Shown here: positions 1 to 10,399 of the stretch, piece by piece
Layout: the number at the start of each line of letters is the position of its first letter
How positions within the stretch are numbered: position 1 is the stretch's first letter
NCBI RefSeq assembly: GCF_003752025.1
Contig: NZ_RJKR01000010.1
Location: forward strand, 124,001 to 188,000
Reading direction: 5' to 3'
Length of the DNA stretch: 64,000 nt
Origin: Curtobacterium sp. PhB115
GTDB taxonomy: Bacteria; Actinomycetota; Actinomycetes; Actinomycetales; Microbacteriaceae
Translations under genes and position numbers: made by a program
The notes under the pieces: generated by a model
What the model was told of the DNA's origin: nothing
What the model saw: the letters and a program-made list of their open reading frames with translations, nothing else
Databases searched by the model: none

Positions 1-723
1 ACGTGCGGGCGTCGTCTTCCGTTCCCGCATGACGGCCTCGCGCGCGGTGCTCGCGCGTTCCTTGACACTCGTCGCGTAGACGTCGACGTACTCCTGGCGG
101 CTCAGCCCGGCGAGCTCGTGCATGACCTCGTCCGTCACGCTGCGCAGGATGAAGCGGTCCGTCTCGAACCCCTGGAAGCGCGAGAAGTCGAGGGGCTTGC
201 CGAACACGACGCCGACCCGCTTGATCTTCGGGAAGCGCTGGCCGATCTGCTGGACCTCGCGCGTGCCGACCATCGCGACCGGCACGACGAGCACGCGGCC
301 CTCGAGGATCATCCGCGCGATGCCGGTGCGGCCGCGGTACAGCTTGCCGTCGGGGCTGCGGGTGCCCTCGGGGTAGATGCCGAGCTGCTCACCGCGGGCC
401 AGGACCTGCAGGCCGGTGCGGAGCGACGCCTCGGACGCCTTGCCGCCGGAGCGGTCGATCGGCAGCTGGCCGATGGCGTTGAAGAACGTCTTCGTCGCCC
501 AGCCCTTCAGCCCCCGACCGGTGAAGTAGTCGCTCTTCGCCAGGAACGACAGCCGCCGGTCGAGCACCGCCGGCAGGATCACCGAGTCGATGAACGAGAT
601 GTGGTTGGACGCGAAGATCACCGGGCCCTTGGTGGGCACGTACTCGCGTCCGACCACCCACGGGCGGAACAGGGTGAGGATGAGCGGGCCGAGCAGGAAG
701 TTCTTCAGCAGCCAGTAGGTCAT
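1..723 (-). CDS. 1-acyl-glycerol-3-phosphate acyltransferase family protein (PlsC-like), 3' end cut by window edge
   Basis: The minus-strand frame is open from an ATG at 723 to base 1, giving 241 codons with no stop, so the C-terminus lies outside the window. The acyltransferase HX4D motif is seen as NHISFID (His41, Asp46), and the second signature IYPEGTRSPDG is near residues 116-126. Both are typical of PlsC-type enzymes, which acylate lysophosphatidate at the inner membrane face during phospholipid synthesis. The first 20 residues are hydrophobic and may anchor it. It lies 46 bp downstream of the ROK kinase on the same strand, and GGGAGGCCCGGG occurs between them. Family is firm; the exact acceptor cannot be told from sequence. 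Confidence 0.9.
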   Translation of the reverse strand, partial: MTYWLLKNFLLGPLILTLFRPWVVGREYVPTKGPVIFASNHISFIDSVILPAVLDRRLSFLAKSDYFTGRGLKGWATKTFFNAIGQLPIDRSGGKASEASLRTGLQVLARGEQLGIYPEGTRSPDGKLYRGRTGIARMILEGRVLVVPVAMVGTREVQQIGQRFPKIKRVGVVFGKPLDFSRFQGFETDRFILRSVTDEVMHELAGLSRQEYVDVYATSVKERASTAREAVMRERKTTPAR

Positions 724-771
724 CGACGACTCCAGGTGGTGGGGAGGCCCGGGTGGTGGGGACGCCTGACC

Positions 772-1725
772 CTACGCCGTCCGGGCGTGGATGCGGGCGA
801 GGTCGGCCGCACCGACGACACCGGCGTCGTTGACGAGCTCGGCGATCACGAAGTCGGGCTCCGGGTGGTAGCCGCGCGCCGGCAGGTTGTTGAGGTACGC
901 CTGCTTGATCGGGTCGAGCAGCCGGTCCCCCGCGCTGGCGACGCCACCGCCGAACACGAAGAGCTGGGGGTCGAGCACCGCCGAGAGCGAGGCGCAGGCC
1001 TCGCCGAGGTGCCGGCCGAGGCGTCGGAGCGCCGCGAGGGCACCCGGGTCGTCGGCGAGGATGAGGTCGCCGACGATCTTGCCGTCGAGCTCACCGCCGT
1101 TCGCATCGCGCGCGTCGGCCAGGGCGGAACCGATGCCGCCGGCGTCGGCGACGTCGTTCGCCATCCGCTGCAGGGCGCGGCCCGAGCCGTACTGCTCGAT
1201 GCAGCCGCGGGCGCCGCAGCCGCACGGCAGGCCGTTCGGGACGATGCGCAGGTGGCCGATCTCGCCGCCGGTGCCGAAGCCGCCGCGGAACAGGCGGTCC
1301 TCGGTCACGATGGCCCCGCCGACACCGGTGCCGATCGTGAGCATCGTCATGTCGGAGACCAGGCGACCGGCGCCGAAGCGGAACTCGGCCCAGCCGGCGG
1401 CGTTGGCGTCGTTGTCGACCGTGATGTGCAGGTCGCCGAGGCGCTGCTGCAGCTTCTGACGGAGGGGCTCGTTCCGCCACCGGATGTTCGGCGTGTAGTA
1501 GACGATCGACTGCGAGGCGTCGATGAACCCAGGAGCTGCGACGCCGACGGCGCCGACCTGGTGTTGCGAACTGAGTCGCTCGACCATCGAGACGACGTCG
1601 TCGAGCATGGCGTTCGGGTCCGCAGCGTTCGTGGCCACGCGGTCCTCGGCGACGATCTCGCCCAGTTCCGTCACGACCGCTCCCGCGATCTTGGTGCCCC
1701 CGATGTCGATTCCGATGGCGTGCAC
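772..1725 (-). CDS. ROK family sugar kinase (probable glucokinase)
   Basis: A 317-aa protein beginning IGIDIGGTKIAG, the ATP-binding motif of ROK kinases. Further ROK marks are DNDANAAGWAE (catalytic Asp near residue 105), the EIGH zinc/sugar motif near 155, and the zinc-binding signature CGCGARGC near 168-174. The family phosphorylates hexoses with ATP, and actinobacterial members of this length are usually glucokinases. There is no N-terminal helix-turn-helix, so it is an enzyme and not a ROK repressor. A GTG at 1725 is chosen; a TTG two codons upstream is possible. It is divergent from the acyl-CoA synthetase across about 120 bp. Sugar specificity is inferred. Confidence 0.9.
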   Translation of the reverse strand: MHAIGIDIGGTKIAGAVVTELGEIVAEDRVATNAADPNAMLDDVVSMVERLSSQHQVGAVGVAAPGFIDASQSIVYYTPNIRWRNEPLRQKLQQRLGDLHITVDNDANAAGWAEFRFGAGRLVSDMTMLTIGTGVGGAIVTEDRLFRGGFGTGGEIGHLRIVPNGLPCGCGARGCIEQYGSGRALQRMANDVADAGGIGSALADARDANGGELDGKIVGDLILADDPGALAALRRLGRHLGEACASLSAVLDPQLFVFGGGVASAGDRLLDPIKQAYLNNLPARGYHPEPDFVIAELVNDAGVVGAADLARIHARTA

Positions 1726-1846
1726 GAGCAACGAGCCTACCGGTTCGCCGCGAAGTCACGGAACGCCCGGTGACGAGTCCTATGCTGGCGGTGTCGCCTC
1801 GGTGCTGAGGCGCACTCGAATCGAACCGGCAGACAAGGGAGTCACC

Positions 1847-3784
1847 GTGAACGATCAGCGGCCCGCTCGCAGCAGCGCCACCACCTCCGGCAAGCACGCC
1901 ACGCCACCGGACACCGGTCGCGAGACGACCGACACGCGCCGCGAGACGCCCGACAGCCGCCCGGTCGCGCCGGACCACGGCTCCGCCGCACGGCTCCTGA
2001 CGGACCGCGCCCGCCTGACCCCGTCGCGGCCGATCCTGGCCGAGCGCCACGGCGACACGTGGACGACGATCACCGCCGGCGAGGTCCTCGCCCGCGTCCG
2101 CGGCATCGCGAAGGGCTTCGTCGCCGCCGGCCTCGAACAGGGCGCACACGTCGCGATCCTGTCCCGTACCCGCCTGGAGTGGACCCTCGTCGACTTCGCG
2201 GTGTGGACCGCCGGACTCGTGTCGATCCCCGTGTACGAGACGAGCTCCCCCGACCAGGTGCGCTGGATCCTCTCCGACTCCGAGGCCGTCGCGATCATCG
2301 TCGAACAAGAGGACCACGCACGACGGGTGGCGTCCATCGCCCCCGACCTGCCGCACCTCGGGCAGCACTGGACGATCGACGGCGGCGGGCTCGACGACCT
2401 GACCCGGCTCGGCGAGGACGTCACCGACGAGGAGCTCGACGCCCGCACGGCCACCGTCCACGGGCACGACGACGCCACGCTCATCTACACCTCGGGCACG
2501 ACCGGCCGGCCGAAGGGGTGCGTGCTCCGGCACGACAACTTCACCGCGACGGTCGAGGGCGCCAGCGAGGCCATGCCCGAGGTCGTCGCCGACGGCGCCT
2601 CCACCCTGCTCTTCATCCCGATGGCCCACGTCTTCGCCAGGTTCATCGCCGCGATGTCGGTGTCCGCCGGTGTCCTGGTCGGGCACGAACCGGACACGAA
2701 GGACCTGATGCGGGCGGTGTCGACCTTCAAGCCGTCGTTCCTGCTCGCGGTCCCCCGGGTCTTCGAGAAGATCTACAACTCGGCGGAGCAGAAGGCCGAC
2801 CTCGGTGGCAAGGGCCGCGTCTTCCGCGCCGCCGCAGCCACCGCCGTCGCGCACTCCGAGGCGCTCGCGGCCGGCAGGGTCCCGTTCACGCTCGGCCTGA
2901 AGTACAAGCTCTTCGACCGACTCGTGTACGCGAAGCTCCGCGACGCGATCGGCGGCCGGGTCGAGTACGCCATCAGCGGCTCCGCCCCGCTGTCACCGCG
3001 GCTGTCGCACTTCTTCCGCTCGATCGGCGTGCTCATCCTCGAGGGCTACGGCCTCACCGAGACGACCGCGCCGGCGACCGTCAACCGTGCCGGCGAGCTC
3101 CGCATCGGCTCCGTCGGTCGTGCCCTCCCCGGGGTCGAGATCCGGATCGCCGACGACGACGAGATCCTGATCCGCGGTGTCGACGTCTTCGACCGCTACT
3201 GGCGGAACGACGAGGCGACCGCCAAGGCGTTCGCCGACGGGTGGTTCCGCACCGGCGACCTCGGCCGGCTCGACGGCGACGGCATCCTCACCGTGACCGG
3301 CCGAGCCAAGGAGCTCATCGTCACGGCGAGCGGCAAGAACGTCGCACCGGCGCCGCTCGAGGACGGCATCCGCGAACACCCGCTCATCGGGCAGGTCGTC
3401 GTGGTCGGCGAGGGGAAGCCGTTCGTCGCCGCCCTCGTCACGCTCGACCGCGAGATGCTCGGCGGTTGGTGCGAGACCCGCGGGATCACGCCGGCACTGT
3501 CCGCCCACGAGGCCGCCTACGACGAGCGCGTGCACCACGCGGTGCAGGAGGCCATCGACGCCGCGAACGGCCGCGTGTCGCGCGCGGAGTCGGTGCGGTC
3601 GTTCACGATCCTCGACACCGAGCTGAGCGAGGCGTCCGGGCACCTCACGCCGAAGCTGACGATCAAGCGGCCGGTCATCCTGAAGGACTTCGCGGCCGAC
3701 ATCGACCACATCTACTCGGGATCGAAGGTGCAGACCACGGCGACGCCCGTCATCGCGGAGCGGCGCCGCCGCGATCGCGCGTAG
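1847..3784 (+). CDS. fadD: long-chain fatty-acid--CoA ligase (AMP-forming)
   Basis: A 645-aa adenylate-forming enzyme. It shows the AMP-binding motif LIYTSGTTGRPKG (about 212-224), EGYGLTETTAP (about 400), GWFRTGDLG (about 470) and the C-terminal lysine region LTPKLTIKR that completes adenylation. It activates fatty acids to acyl-CoA for beta-oxidation or lipid synthesis. The length matches FadD15-type synthetases of actinobacteria. The GTG at 1847 is preceded by AAGGGA at 1835-1840. The first 45 residues are polar, rich in Thr/Arg and low in complexity, and are not part of the catalytic fold. Translation upstream of 1847 in the same frame is unlikely. Chain length preference cannot be read. 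Confidence 0.92.
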   Translation: MNDQRPARSSATTSGKHATPPDTGRETTDTRRETPDSRPVAPDHGSAARLLTDRARLTPSRPILAERHGDTWTTITAGEVLARVRGIAKGFVAAGLEQGAHVAILSRTRLEWTLVDFAVWTAGLVSIPVYETSSPDQVRWILSDSEAVAIIVEQEDHARRVASIAPDLPHLGQHWTIDGGGLDDLTRLGEDVTDEELDARTATVHGHDDATLIYTSGTTGRPKGCVLRHDNFTATVEGASEAMPEVVADGASTLLFIPMAHVFARFIAAMSVSAGVLVGHEPDTKDLMRAVSTFKPSFLLAVPRVFEKIYNSAEQKADLGGKGRVFRAAAATAVAHSEALAAGRVPFTLGLKYKLFDRLVYAKLRDAIGGRVEYAISGSAPLSPRLSHFFRSIGVLILEGYGLTETTAPATVNRAGELRIGSVGRALPGVEIRIADDDEILIRGVDVFDRYWRNDEATAKAFADGWFRTGDLGRLDGDGILTVTGRAKELIVTASGKNVAPAPLEDGIREHPLIGQVVVVGEGKPFVAALVTLDREMLGGWCETRGITPALSAHEAAYDERVHHAVQEAIDAANGRVSRAESVRSFTILDTELSEASGHLTPKLTIKRPVILKDFAADIDHIYSGSKVQTTATPVIAERRRRDRA

Positions 3785-3802
3785 ACGCGGACCGACAACG
3801 CA

Positions 3803-3860
3803 ACGGTCTGGGCCCACGTCGCCGGTTCCGGTCCGACGCGCCAGCGGCGGACCGGCCGTG
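3803..3860 (+). repeat. Dispersed structured repeat family 1, copy A
   Basis: 58 nt, identical at 51 of 58 positions to 24032-24089 and clearly related to the reverse complement of 62571-62626. It begins GGTCTGGGCCCACG and contains a perfect 8-bp hairpin, CCGGTCCG / CGGACCGG, around a 12-nt loop ACGCGCCAGCGG. CACG and CGTG outside the hairpin can also pair. It lies directly downstream of fadD and is followed by a strong hairpin at 3871-3909. Function is unknown. Confidence 0.75.
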
Positions 3861-3870
3861 TCGATGGGGA

Positions 3871-3909
3871 GAGGCCCGGATCACGTCCGTGGGACGTGAT
3901 CCGGGCCTC
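3871..3909. terminator. Strong hairpin, probable bidirectional terminator
   Basis: Perfect 17-bp arms at 3871-3887 and 3893-3909 (GAGGCCCGGATCACGTC and its complement) around a 5-nt loop. It lies between fadD (+) and a small minus-strand gene that ends at 3966. There is no T-run, as is common in high-GC actinobacteria. The arm GGCCCGGATCAC recurs reversed at 31178-31192. Confidence 0.75.
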
Positions 3910-3965
3910 CAGGCTGTTGCGTCTGCGCGCGGGGCGCGACCCGCTGTCGGGTCCGCCAGCTGCGG

Positions 3966-4097
3966 TCAGCGCTGCGGTGCGTCCTGCACGTCGGGGGCGT
4001 CGAGGACGGCCGTCGACGAGGTCGTCACGGGGACCGGGTCGAGGCGTCGGTTCGTACGGGTGCGGTGGGAGCTGAGCTCGTCGTTCTGGGAGGCCAT
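3966..4097 (-). CDS. Small hypothetical protein (43 aa)
   Basis: A minus-strand frame with an ATG at 4097, preceded by AGGA about 10 bases upstream. It encodes MASQNDELSSHRTRTNRR followed by a Val/Thr/Ser-rich tail ending DAPDVQDAPQR. It has no transmembrane segment and no recognisable domain. Support is an acceptable ribosome site and a hairpin (3871-3909) downstream; the polar, basic composition is not distinctive. A longer in-frame start at 4181 lacks a ribosome site. It may be a genuine micro-protein or a chance frame. Confidence 0.4.
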   Translation of the reverse strand: MASQNDELSSHRTRTNRRLDPVPVTTSSTAVLDAPDVQDAPQR

Positions 4098-4256
4098 GCT
4101 GATCGTCCTGGGGGTGTGGGTGACGGTGTCGGTGGGAGGCCGACGCCGATACGGTACCTCTTCGTCAGGACAAAGCGACAATCCCCCGTGGGGGTGTCAC
4201 CGGTGTTGCCCAGCTGGCTGCTCGGCGGGTTCCGCAGAGGGCGAACGCGGAGCGGT

Positions 4257-4760
4257 TCAGTGGAACCAGTCCTGGGCCCGGATGTCACGGAGCGCCTGCC
4301 GCCGGACCTCCGGGTCGAGCGTCATCACGTACACCGTGCCGTCGAGGTGGTCGACCTCGTGCTGGAGCGCCTCGGCCATCAGACCGGTGCCCTCGAGGAC
4401 GACCTCGGCGCCGTCGACGTCCACCCCGCGGACCTTCGCGTACGGGTACCTGGGGGTGGGGTAGCCGAGGCCCGGGACGGAGAGGCACCCCTCCTCCATC
4501 AGCTCGCGCTCACCGGAGACCTCGACGATCTCGGGGTTGAGGACGTAGCCGACCTCGCCGTCGACGTTGTACGAGAACGCACGGAGGCCGACGCCGATCT
4601 GCGGCGCGGCGACGCCGGCACGGCCGGGTTCCTGCACGGTGTCGAGCAGGTCCTGCACGAGGTCGCGGAGCCCCGGACTCCCCAGCGTCTCGGGTCGGAT
4701 CGGGTCGGCCGGCGAACGGAGGACGGGGTCGCCGAAGAGGCGGATCGGACGGACGGTCAA
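4257..4760 (-). CDS. def: Peptide deformylase
   Basis: A 167-aa protein with all three deformylase motifs in order: GVAAPQIGV (motif I, about residues 50-58), EGCLSVPG (motif II, metal-binding Cys) and QHEVDHLDG (motif III, HEXXH metal site). The enzyme removes the formyl group from nascent N-terminal methionine in the cytoplasm. The start is a TTG at 4760, one base after the stop of the pyruvate carboxylase gene, suggesting translational coupling. Motif I lacks the usual first Gly-X-Gly (here GRAGVAAPQ). Actinobacteria often carry two def genes, so this may be the secondary copy. Confidence 0.93.
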   Translation of the reverse strand: MTVRPIRLFGDPVLRSPADPIRPETLGSPGLRDLVQDLLDTVQEPGRAGVAAPQIGVGLRAFSYNVDGEVGYVLNPEIVEVSGERELMEEGCLSVPGLGYPTPRYPYAKVRGVDVDGAEVVLEGTGLMAEALQHEVDHLDGTVYVMTLDPEVRRQALRDIRAQDWFH

Positions 4761-4761
4761 T

Positions 4762-7700
4762 TTACTGCAGCACCACCAGGAGGTCGCCGGCGTCCACCTG
4801 CTGGGTCACCGGGATCGCGAGCCGGCCGACGGTGCCCGACACGGGCGCCGTGATGGCCGCTTCCATCTTCATCGCCTCGATGCTCGCCACGGCCGCTCCG
4901 GCCTCGACGACGTCACCGACGGCGACCTTGAGCGTCACCACACCGGAGAACGGCGCGGCGACCTGCTTGGGGTCGGACTTGTCAGCCTGCTCGGCCGTCT
5001 TCGTCTCGACCTCGACCGAACGGTCGCGGACCGAGACCGGGCGGAGCTGCCCGTTCATCGTCGCCATCACCGTGCGGATGCCCTTGTCGTCGACCTCGCC
5101 GATCGCTTCGAGCCCGACGAACAGGTTCACGCCCTTGCCGAGCGGCACCACGTGCTCCTGCCCGGGGCGGAGGCCGTAGAGGTAGTCGACCGTCGGCACG
5201 ACGGACAGGTCGCCGTACTGCTCGCGGACGCTCTCGAACTGCGCGGTCGGCTGCGGGAACAGCAGGCGGTTGAGCGCGTGCTGGCGCTCCGGGCCGGTCT
5301 TCGTCAGGTTCGCCCGCTCGTCGTCGGGGACGGGCGTGACGGTCGGGGTGATGGTCCGCCCCTCCAGCACCTTCGACCGGAACGGCTCGGGCCAACCGCC
5401 GGGCAGGTCGCCGAGCTCGCCGGCCATGAAGCCGACGACGGAGTCAGGGATGTCGTACTTCTGCGGGTTCTGCTCGAAGTCGACCGGGTCGGCGTCGACG
5501 GCTGCGAGCTGCAGCGCGAGGTCACCGACGACCTTCGACGACGGCGTCACCTTCGTCGGACGACCGAGGATCCGGTTCGCCTCGGCGTACCAGTCCTCGA
5601 CCTGCTCGAACCGGTCGCCGAGACCGAGCGCGATCGCCTGCTGCCGGAGGTTCGACAGCTGGCCGCCGGGGATCTCGTGCTTGTAGACGCGACCCGTCGG
5701 ACCGGGGAGCCCGGACTCGAACGGTGCGTACGCACGCCGGACCGACTCCCAGTACGGCTCGAGGTCACCGACGGCATCGAGGGACAGTCCGGTGTCGCGC
5801 TCCGTGTGCGCCAGGGCGGCGACGAGCGCGGACATGCTCGGCTGGCTGGTCGTGCCGGCCATCGGCGCGGACGCGACGTCCACCGCGTCGGCTCCGGCGC
5901 GGGACGCCGCGAGGAGCGTGGCGAGCTGGCCACCGGCGGTGTCGTGCGTGTGCACGTGGACGGGCTGGTCGAAGCGCTCCCGCAGGGCGGCGACGAGCTT
6001 CTCGGCGGCGCCTGCGCGGAGGAGCCCCGCCATGTCCTTGATGCCGATGACGTGCGCGCCGGCCTCGACCATCTGCTCCGCGAGGCGGAGGTAGTAGTCG
6101 AGCGTGTACAGGACCTCGGCGGGGTCGAGGAGGTCGGCGGTGTAGCAGAGCGCCGCTTCGGCGACGGCCGTGCCGGTCGCGAGCACGGCCTCGAGCGCCG
6201 GTCGCAACTGATTGACGTCGTTGAGCGCGTCGAACACGCGGAAGACGTCGACGCCCGTGGCGGCGGCCTCGGCGACGAACGCGTCGGTCACCTCGGTCGG
6301 GTACGGGGTGTAGCCGACGGTGTTGCGGCCGCGCAGCAGCATCTGGATCGGGATGTTCGGCATCCCCTCGCGCAGGGACGCCAGGCGCTCCCACGGGTCC
6401 TCGCCGAGGAACCGGAGGGCGACGTCGTAGGTCGCACCGCCCCAGGCCTCGACGCTGAGCAGCTGCGGGGTGAGCCGCGCGACGTACGGGGCGACGGCGA
6501 CGAGGTCCTTCGTGCGGACCCGGGTGGCGAGGAGCGACTGGTGCGCGTCCCGCATCGTCGTCTCGGTCACCGCGAGGGCGGTTTGCGCGCGGAGGTCCTG
6601 CGCCCACGCGGCCGGACCCTTCGCCAGCAGCAGGTCGCGCTGCCCCTCGGGCACCGGAGTGCTGAGGTCGAGGGCGGGGAGCTTCGCGCTCGGGTCGACG
6701 ACCAGCGGCGACCGCTCACCGTTCGGCTTGTTCACCGTGACGTCCGCCAGCCAGTTCAGGACTTTCGTGCCGCGGTCCTTCGAGACGTGGCCGCTGAACA
6801 GCTGCGGGCGTTCCTCGATGAACTTCGTCGAGACGTCGCCGCGGGCGAAGTCCGGGTCCTCGAGCACGGCCTGCAGGAACGGGATGTTCGTGCTGACGCC
6901 ACGGATGCGGAACTCGGCGAGGGCACGCTTCGCGCGGGCGACGGCCGCCGGGAAGTCCCGACCGCGACAGGTCATCTTCGCGAGCATCGAGTCGAAGTGC
7001 GGGCTGATCTGGGCGCCGGTCGCGACCGTGCCGCCGTCCATCCGCACGCCCGCGCCACCGGGGCTGCGGTACGTGGTGATGCGGCCGGTGTCCGGACGGA
7101 AGCCCTGCGTCGGGTCCTCCGTCGTGATGCGGGTCTGCAGGGCCGCCCCGTGCACGGCGACGGTGTCCTGCGACAGCCCGAGGTCGGCCAGGGACTCCCC
7201 CGAGGCGATCCGCATCTGCGACTGCACCAGATCGACGTCGGTGACCTCTTCGGTGACGGTGTGCTCGACCTGGATGCGCGGGTTCATCTCGATGAACACG
7301 TGCTGGCCGGCCCGCTCGCCCTCGGTGTCCAGCAGGAACTCGACCGTGCCGGCGTTCACGTAGCCGATCGACCGGGCGAAGGCGACGGCGTCGCGGTGCA
7401 GCGCGCGGGCGATCGACGGGTCGAGGTTCGGCGCCGGAGCGATCTCGACGACCTTCTGGTTGCGGCGCTGCACGGAGCAGTCCCGCTCGAAGAGGTGGAT
7501 CGTGCCGGCCTCGGTGCCCGACGCGTCGGCGAGGATCTGCACCTCGATGTGCCGCGGCCGGATCACCGCCTGCTCGAGGAACATCGTCGGGTCGCCGAAC
7601 GCACTGTCGGCCTCGCGCATCGCCTCTTCCAGCGCGGCGCGGAGTTCGGGCTTCGTCTCGACCCGGCGCATGCCACGCCCGCCACCGCCGGCCACGGCCT

Positions 7701-8172
7701 TCGCGAACACCGGGAAGCCGATCGCGTCCGCACCGGCGATGAGTTCCTCGATGTCACGGCTCGCCGGCGTGCTCGCGAGGACCGGGACACCGGCCGCGAT
7801 CGCGTGCTCCTTCGCGGTGACCTTGTTGCCGGCCATCTCGAGGACGTGCTGCCCCGGGCCGATGAAGGTGATGCCGTTCGCGGCGGCAGCGGCGGCGAGG
7901 TCCGGGTTCTCGGACAGGAAGCCGTAGCCGGGGTAGATCGCGTCGGCGCCGCACTCGAGGGCCACGCGGATGATCTCGGAGACGTCGAGGTACGCGCGCA
8001 CCGGGTGCCCGCGCTCCCCGATCAGGTACGACTCGTCGGCCTTCAGCCGGTGCAGGGAGTTGCGGTCTTCGTACGGGTAGACCGCGACGGTGCGCGCTCC
8101 GAGTTCGTACGCGGCACGGAACGCACGGATGGCGATCTCACCACGGTTCGCCACGAGGATCTTGGTGAACAC
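4762..8172 (-). CDS. pyc: Pyruvate carboxylase
   Basis: An 1136-aa single-chain enzyme. The N-terminal biotin carboxylase domain (about 1-450) starts [17 protein letters not shown] and has the glycine-rich ATP loop [10 protein letters not shown]. The carboxyltransferase domain begins near residue 540 ([14 protein letters not shown]). The C-terminal biotinyl domain carries the biotin-lysine site EAMKMEA. It converts pyruvate, bicarbonate and ATP to oxaloacetate, replenishing the TCA cycle. Length and order match actinobacterial Pyc. It is cotranscribed with def downstream, separated by one base, and divergent from the ParA-like gene across about 60 bp. Confidence 0.98.
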   Translation of the reverse strand: MFTKILVANRGEIAIRAFRAAYELGARTVAVYPYEDRNSLHRLKADESYLIGERGHPVRAYLDVSEIIRVALECGADAIYPGYGFLSENPDLAAAAAANGITFIGPGQHVLEMAGNKVTAKEHAIAAGVPVLASTPASRDIEELIAGADAIGFPVFAKAVAGGGGRGMRRVETKPELRAALEEAMREADSAFGDPTMFLEQAVIRPRHIEVQILADASGTEAGTIHLFERDCSVQRRNQKVVEIAPAPNLDPSIARALHRDAVAFARSIGYVNAGTVEFLLDTEGERAGQHVFIEMNPRIQVEHTVTEEVTDVDLVQSQMRIASGESLADLGLSQDTVAVHGAALQTRITTEDPTQGFRPDTGRITTYRSPGGAGVRMDGGTVATGAQISPHFDSMLAKMTCRGRDFPAAVARAKRALAEFRIRGVSTNIPFLQAVLEDPDFARGDVSTKFIEERPQLFSGHVSKDRGTKVLNWLADVTVNKPNGERSPLVVDPSAKLPALDLSTPVPEGQRDLLLAKGPAAWAQDLRAQTALAVTETTMRDAHQSLLATRVRTKDLVAVAPYVARLTPQLLSVEAWGGATYDVALRFLGEDPWERLASLREGMPNIPIQMLLRGRNTVGYTPYPTEVTDAFVAEAAATGVDVFRVFDALNDVNQLRPALEAVLATGTAVAEAALCYTADLLDPAEVLYTLDYYLRLAEQMVEAGAHVIGIKDMAGLLRAGAAEKLVAALRERFDQPVHVHTHDTAGGQLATLLAASRAGADAVDVASAPMAGTTSQPSMSALVAALAHTERDTGLSLDAVGDLEPYWESVRRAYAPFESGLPGPTGRVYKHEIPGGQLSNLRQQAIALGLGDRFEQVEDWYAEANRILGRPTKVTPSSKVVGDLALQLAAVDADPVDFEQNPQKYDIPDSVVGFMAGELGDLPGGWPEPFRSKVLEGRTITPTVTPVPDDERANLTKTGPERQHALNRLLFPQPTAQFESVREQYGDLSVVPTVDYLYGLRPGQEHVVPLGKGVNLFVGLEAIGEVDDKGIRTVMATMNGQLRPVSVRDRSVEVETKTAEQADKSDPKQVAAPFSGVVTLKVAVGDVVEAGAAVASIEAMKMEAAITAPVSGTVGRLAIPVTQQVDAGDLLVVLQ

Positions 8173-8232
8173 GACGTCCCTTTCAGCCCGGGTTGAGGTG
8201 AGACAACCCTAGTGGCGGTAACGTTGCTGACC

Positions 8233-9045
8233 GTGCATGTACTCAGCGTGAGCTCCCTCAAGGGTGGTGTCGGCAAGACGACGGTGACGCTCGGCCTGAC
8301 TTCGGCCGCGTTCGCCAAGGGACTGCGCACGCTGGTGGTGGATCTGGACCCGCAGTCCGACGTCTCCACGGGCCTCGACATCAACCTCGCCGGACACCTC
8401 AACGTGGCCGACGTCCTCGAGAACCCGAAGGAGAAGATCGTCCGTCAGGCGATCGCCCCGTCCGGGTGGACGAAGGGCTCGCAGGGCAAGATCGACGTCA
8501 TGGTCGGGTCGCCCTCCGCGATCAACTTCGACGGGCCGCACCCCTCGATCCGTGACATCTGGAAGCTCGAAGAGGCCCTCGCCAACGTCGAGCAGGACTA
8601 CGAGCTCGTGCTCATCGACTGCGCGCCGTCGCTGAACGCCCTCACCCGCACCGCGTGGGCAGCGTCCGACCGCGTCACCGTCGTCACCGAGCCGGGGCTG
8701 TTCTCCGTCGCCGCGGCCGACCGTGCACTCCGGGCGATCGAGGAGATCCGCCGCGGCCTCTCCCCCCGCCTGCAGCCGCTCGGCATCATCGTGAACCGTG
8801 CTCGCGTCCAGTCGCTCGAGCACCAGTTCCGCATCAAGGAACTCCGGGACATGTTCGGCCCCCTCGTGCTCTCCCCGCAGCTGCCCGAGCGCACCTCGCT
8901 GCAGCAGGCGCAGGGTGCGGCGAAGCCCCTGCACGTGTGGCCCGGCGAGTCCGCGCAGGAGATGGCGCGCAACTTCGACCAGCTGCTCGAGCGCATCATG
9001 CGGACGGGCAAGATCGGCCCGTACGCCGAGGGCGGCGCCGCGTAG
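8233..9045 (+). CDS. ParA/MinD-family ATPase
   Basis: A 270-aa P-loop ATPase with the deviant Walker A motif SLKGGVGKTTV near residues 8-18, switch I region DLDPQSDVSTG, and Walker B-like LVLIDCAPSLNALT. ParA proteins bind DNA non-specifically and position cargo such as chromosome or plasmid centromeres. The GTG at 8233 puts the P-loop at the N-terminus as in the family. The in-frame start at 8212 would add seven residues without a ribosome site. No ParB gene follows; the gene is instead followed by a 1.3-kb tandem DNA array. Whether array and ATPase are connected is not known. Confidence 0.88.
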   Translation: MHVLSVSSLKGGVGKTTVTLGLTSAAFAKGLRTLVVDLDPQSDVSTGLDINLAGHLNVADVLENPKEKIVRQAIAPSGWTKGSQGKIDVMVGSPSAINFDGPHPSIRDIWKLEEALANVEQDYELVLIDCAPSLNALTRTAWAASDRVTVVTEPGLFSVAAADRALRAIEEIRRGLSPRLQPLGIIVNRARVQSLEHQFRIKELRDMFGPLVLSPQLPERTSLQQAQGAAKPLHVWPGESAQEMARNFDQLLERIMRTGKIGPYAEGGAA

Positions 9046-9064
9046 GTCGCGCTTGCGGGCGGTT

Positions 9065-10345
9065 CACGACATGCCGCTCACGTCCGCCGAGAGCTGACCA
9101 ACTGTCGCCGGAGGCCGTCGCGGGCGACGGTTCGTGACCACGCGGCGACGCGCGCACGACAGCTCGCGACACCTCGGCGACGCGCGCAAGACGGTTCGCG
9201 ACCACTCGCGACCGCCGGGAAGCACGCCCCCGGCCCACGGCAGACACGCCCGGCCCCGGTTCGCCCAGCGGTCACGACATGCTGCTTACGTCCGCCGAGA
9301 GCTGACCAACTGTCGCTCGGAGCCGTCGCACACGACAGTTCGCGACACCTCGGCAACGCACGCACGACGGTTCGTGACCACTCGGCGACGGCCGGGAGGC
9401 ACGCCCCGACCCCGGCAGACACACCCGGCCCCGGTTCGCCCAGCGGTCACGACATGCCGCTCACGTCCGCCGAGCGCTCACCAACTGTCGCTCGGAGCGG
9501 TCGCACACGACAGTTCGCGACACCTCGGCAACGCGCACACGACGGTTCGTGACCACTCGCCGACGGCCGGGAGGCACGCCTCGACCCCGGTAGACACGCC
9601 CGGCCCCGGTTCGCCCAGCGGTCACGACATGCCGCTCACGTCCGCCGAGCGCTCACCAACTGTCGCCGGAGGCCGTCGCGGGCGACGGTTCGTGACACCT
9701 CGGCGACGCGCACACGACAGTTCGCGACCACTCGCCGACGCGCACACGACAGTTCGCGACCACTCGCGACCGCCGGGAAGCACGCCCCCGCCCACGGCAG
9801 ACACGCCCGGCCCCGGTTCGCCCAGCGGTCACGACATGCCGCTCATCTCCGCCGAGGTGTCACCAACTGTCGCCGGAGGCCGTCGCGGGCGACGGTTCGT
9901 GACACATCGGCAACGCGCACACGGCGGTTCGCGACCACTCGCCGACGGCCGGGAGGCACGCCCCGCCCCCGGCAGACACGCCCGGCCCCGGTTCGCCCAG
10001 CGGTCACGACATGCCGCTCACGTCCTCCGAGAGCTCACCAACTGTCGCCCGGAGGGTGCGCAGACGACAGTTCGCGACACCTCGGCAACGCACGCACGAC
10101 GGTTCGCGACCACTCGCCGACGGCCGGGAGGCACGCCCCGACCCCGGTAGACACGCCCGGCCCCGGTTCGCCCAGCGGTCACGACATGCCACTCACGTCC
10201 GCCGAGAGCTCACCAACTGTCGCCCGAAGCCGTCGCACACGACAGTTTGCGACCCATCGGCGCCGTGTGCACGGCAGTTTGCGACACCTCGGCGACGCGC
10301 GCACGGCGGTTCATGGCACCTCGGCGACGACGCGCGCACGACGGG
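9065..10345. repeat. Seven-unit tandem DNA array with three-unit higher-order structure
   Basis: The gene-free 1.35 kb between 9046 and 10399 is filled by seven related units starting with CACGACATG at 9065, 9273, 9448, 9623, 9830, 10005 and 10180. Spacings are 208, 175, 175, 207, 175, 175, so a three-unit block of about 557 bp has been duplicated. Each unit carries CCAACTGTCG, one or more CGAC(A/G)GTTCG(C/T)GAC boxes and CGGCCCCGGTTCGCCCAGCG. The 33-bp length difference comes from an extra box. Long frames through it on both strands are consequences of the repeat. The last unit decays near 10345. Confidence 0.9.
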
Positions 10346-10399
10346 GCGCGACCACGCGGTACGAGCGCGCGGCGGGAAACGCGGGACGGGAAGCGCGGG

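Noticed and set aside
118..1773. Open frame of 551 codons on the plus strand opposite acyltransferase and ROK genes
   Set aside because: Composition is Arg/Ala/Asp-rich with no domain, and the other strand encodes two clear families; typical high-GC antisense frame.
4567..8196. Open frame of 1209 codons opposite pyruvate carboxylase
   Set aside because: pyc is unambiguous over its full length on the minus strand; this is its mirror frame.
9065..10345. Plasmid origin or phage attachment region
   Set aside because: No replication, integrase or ParB gene nearby; surroundings are conserved chromosomal genes.
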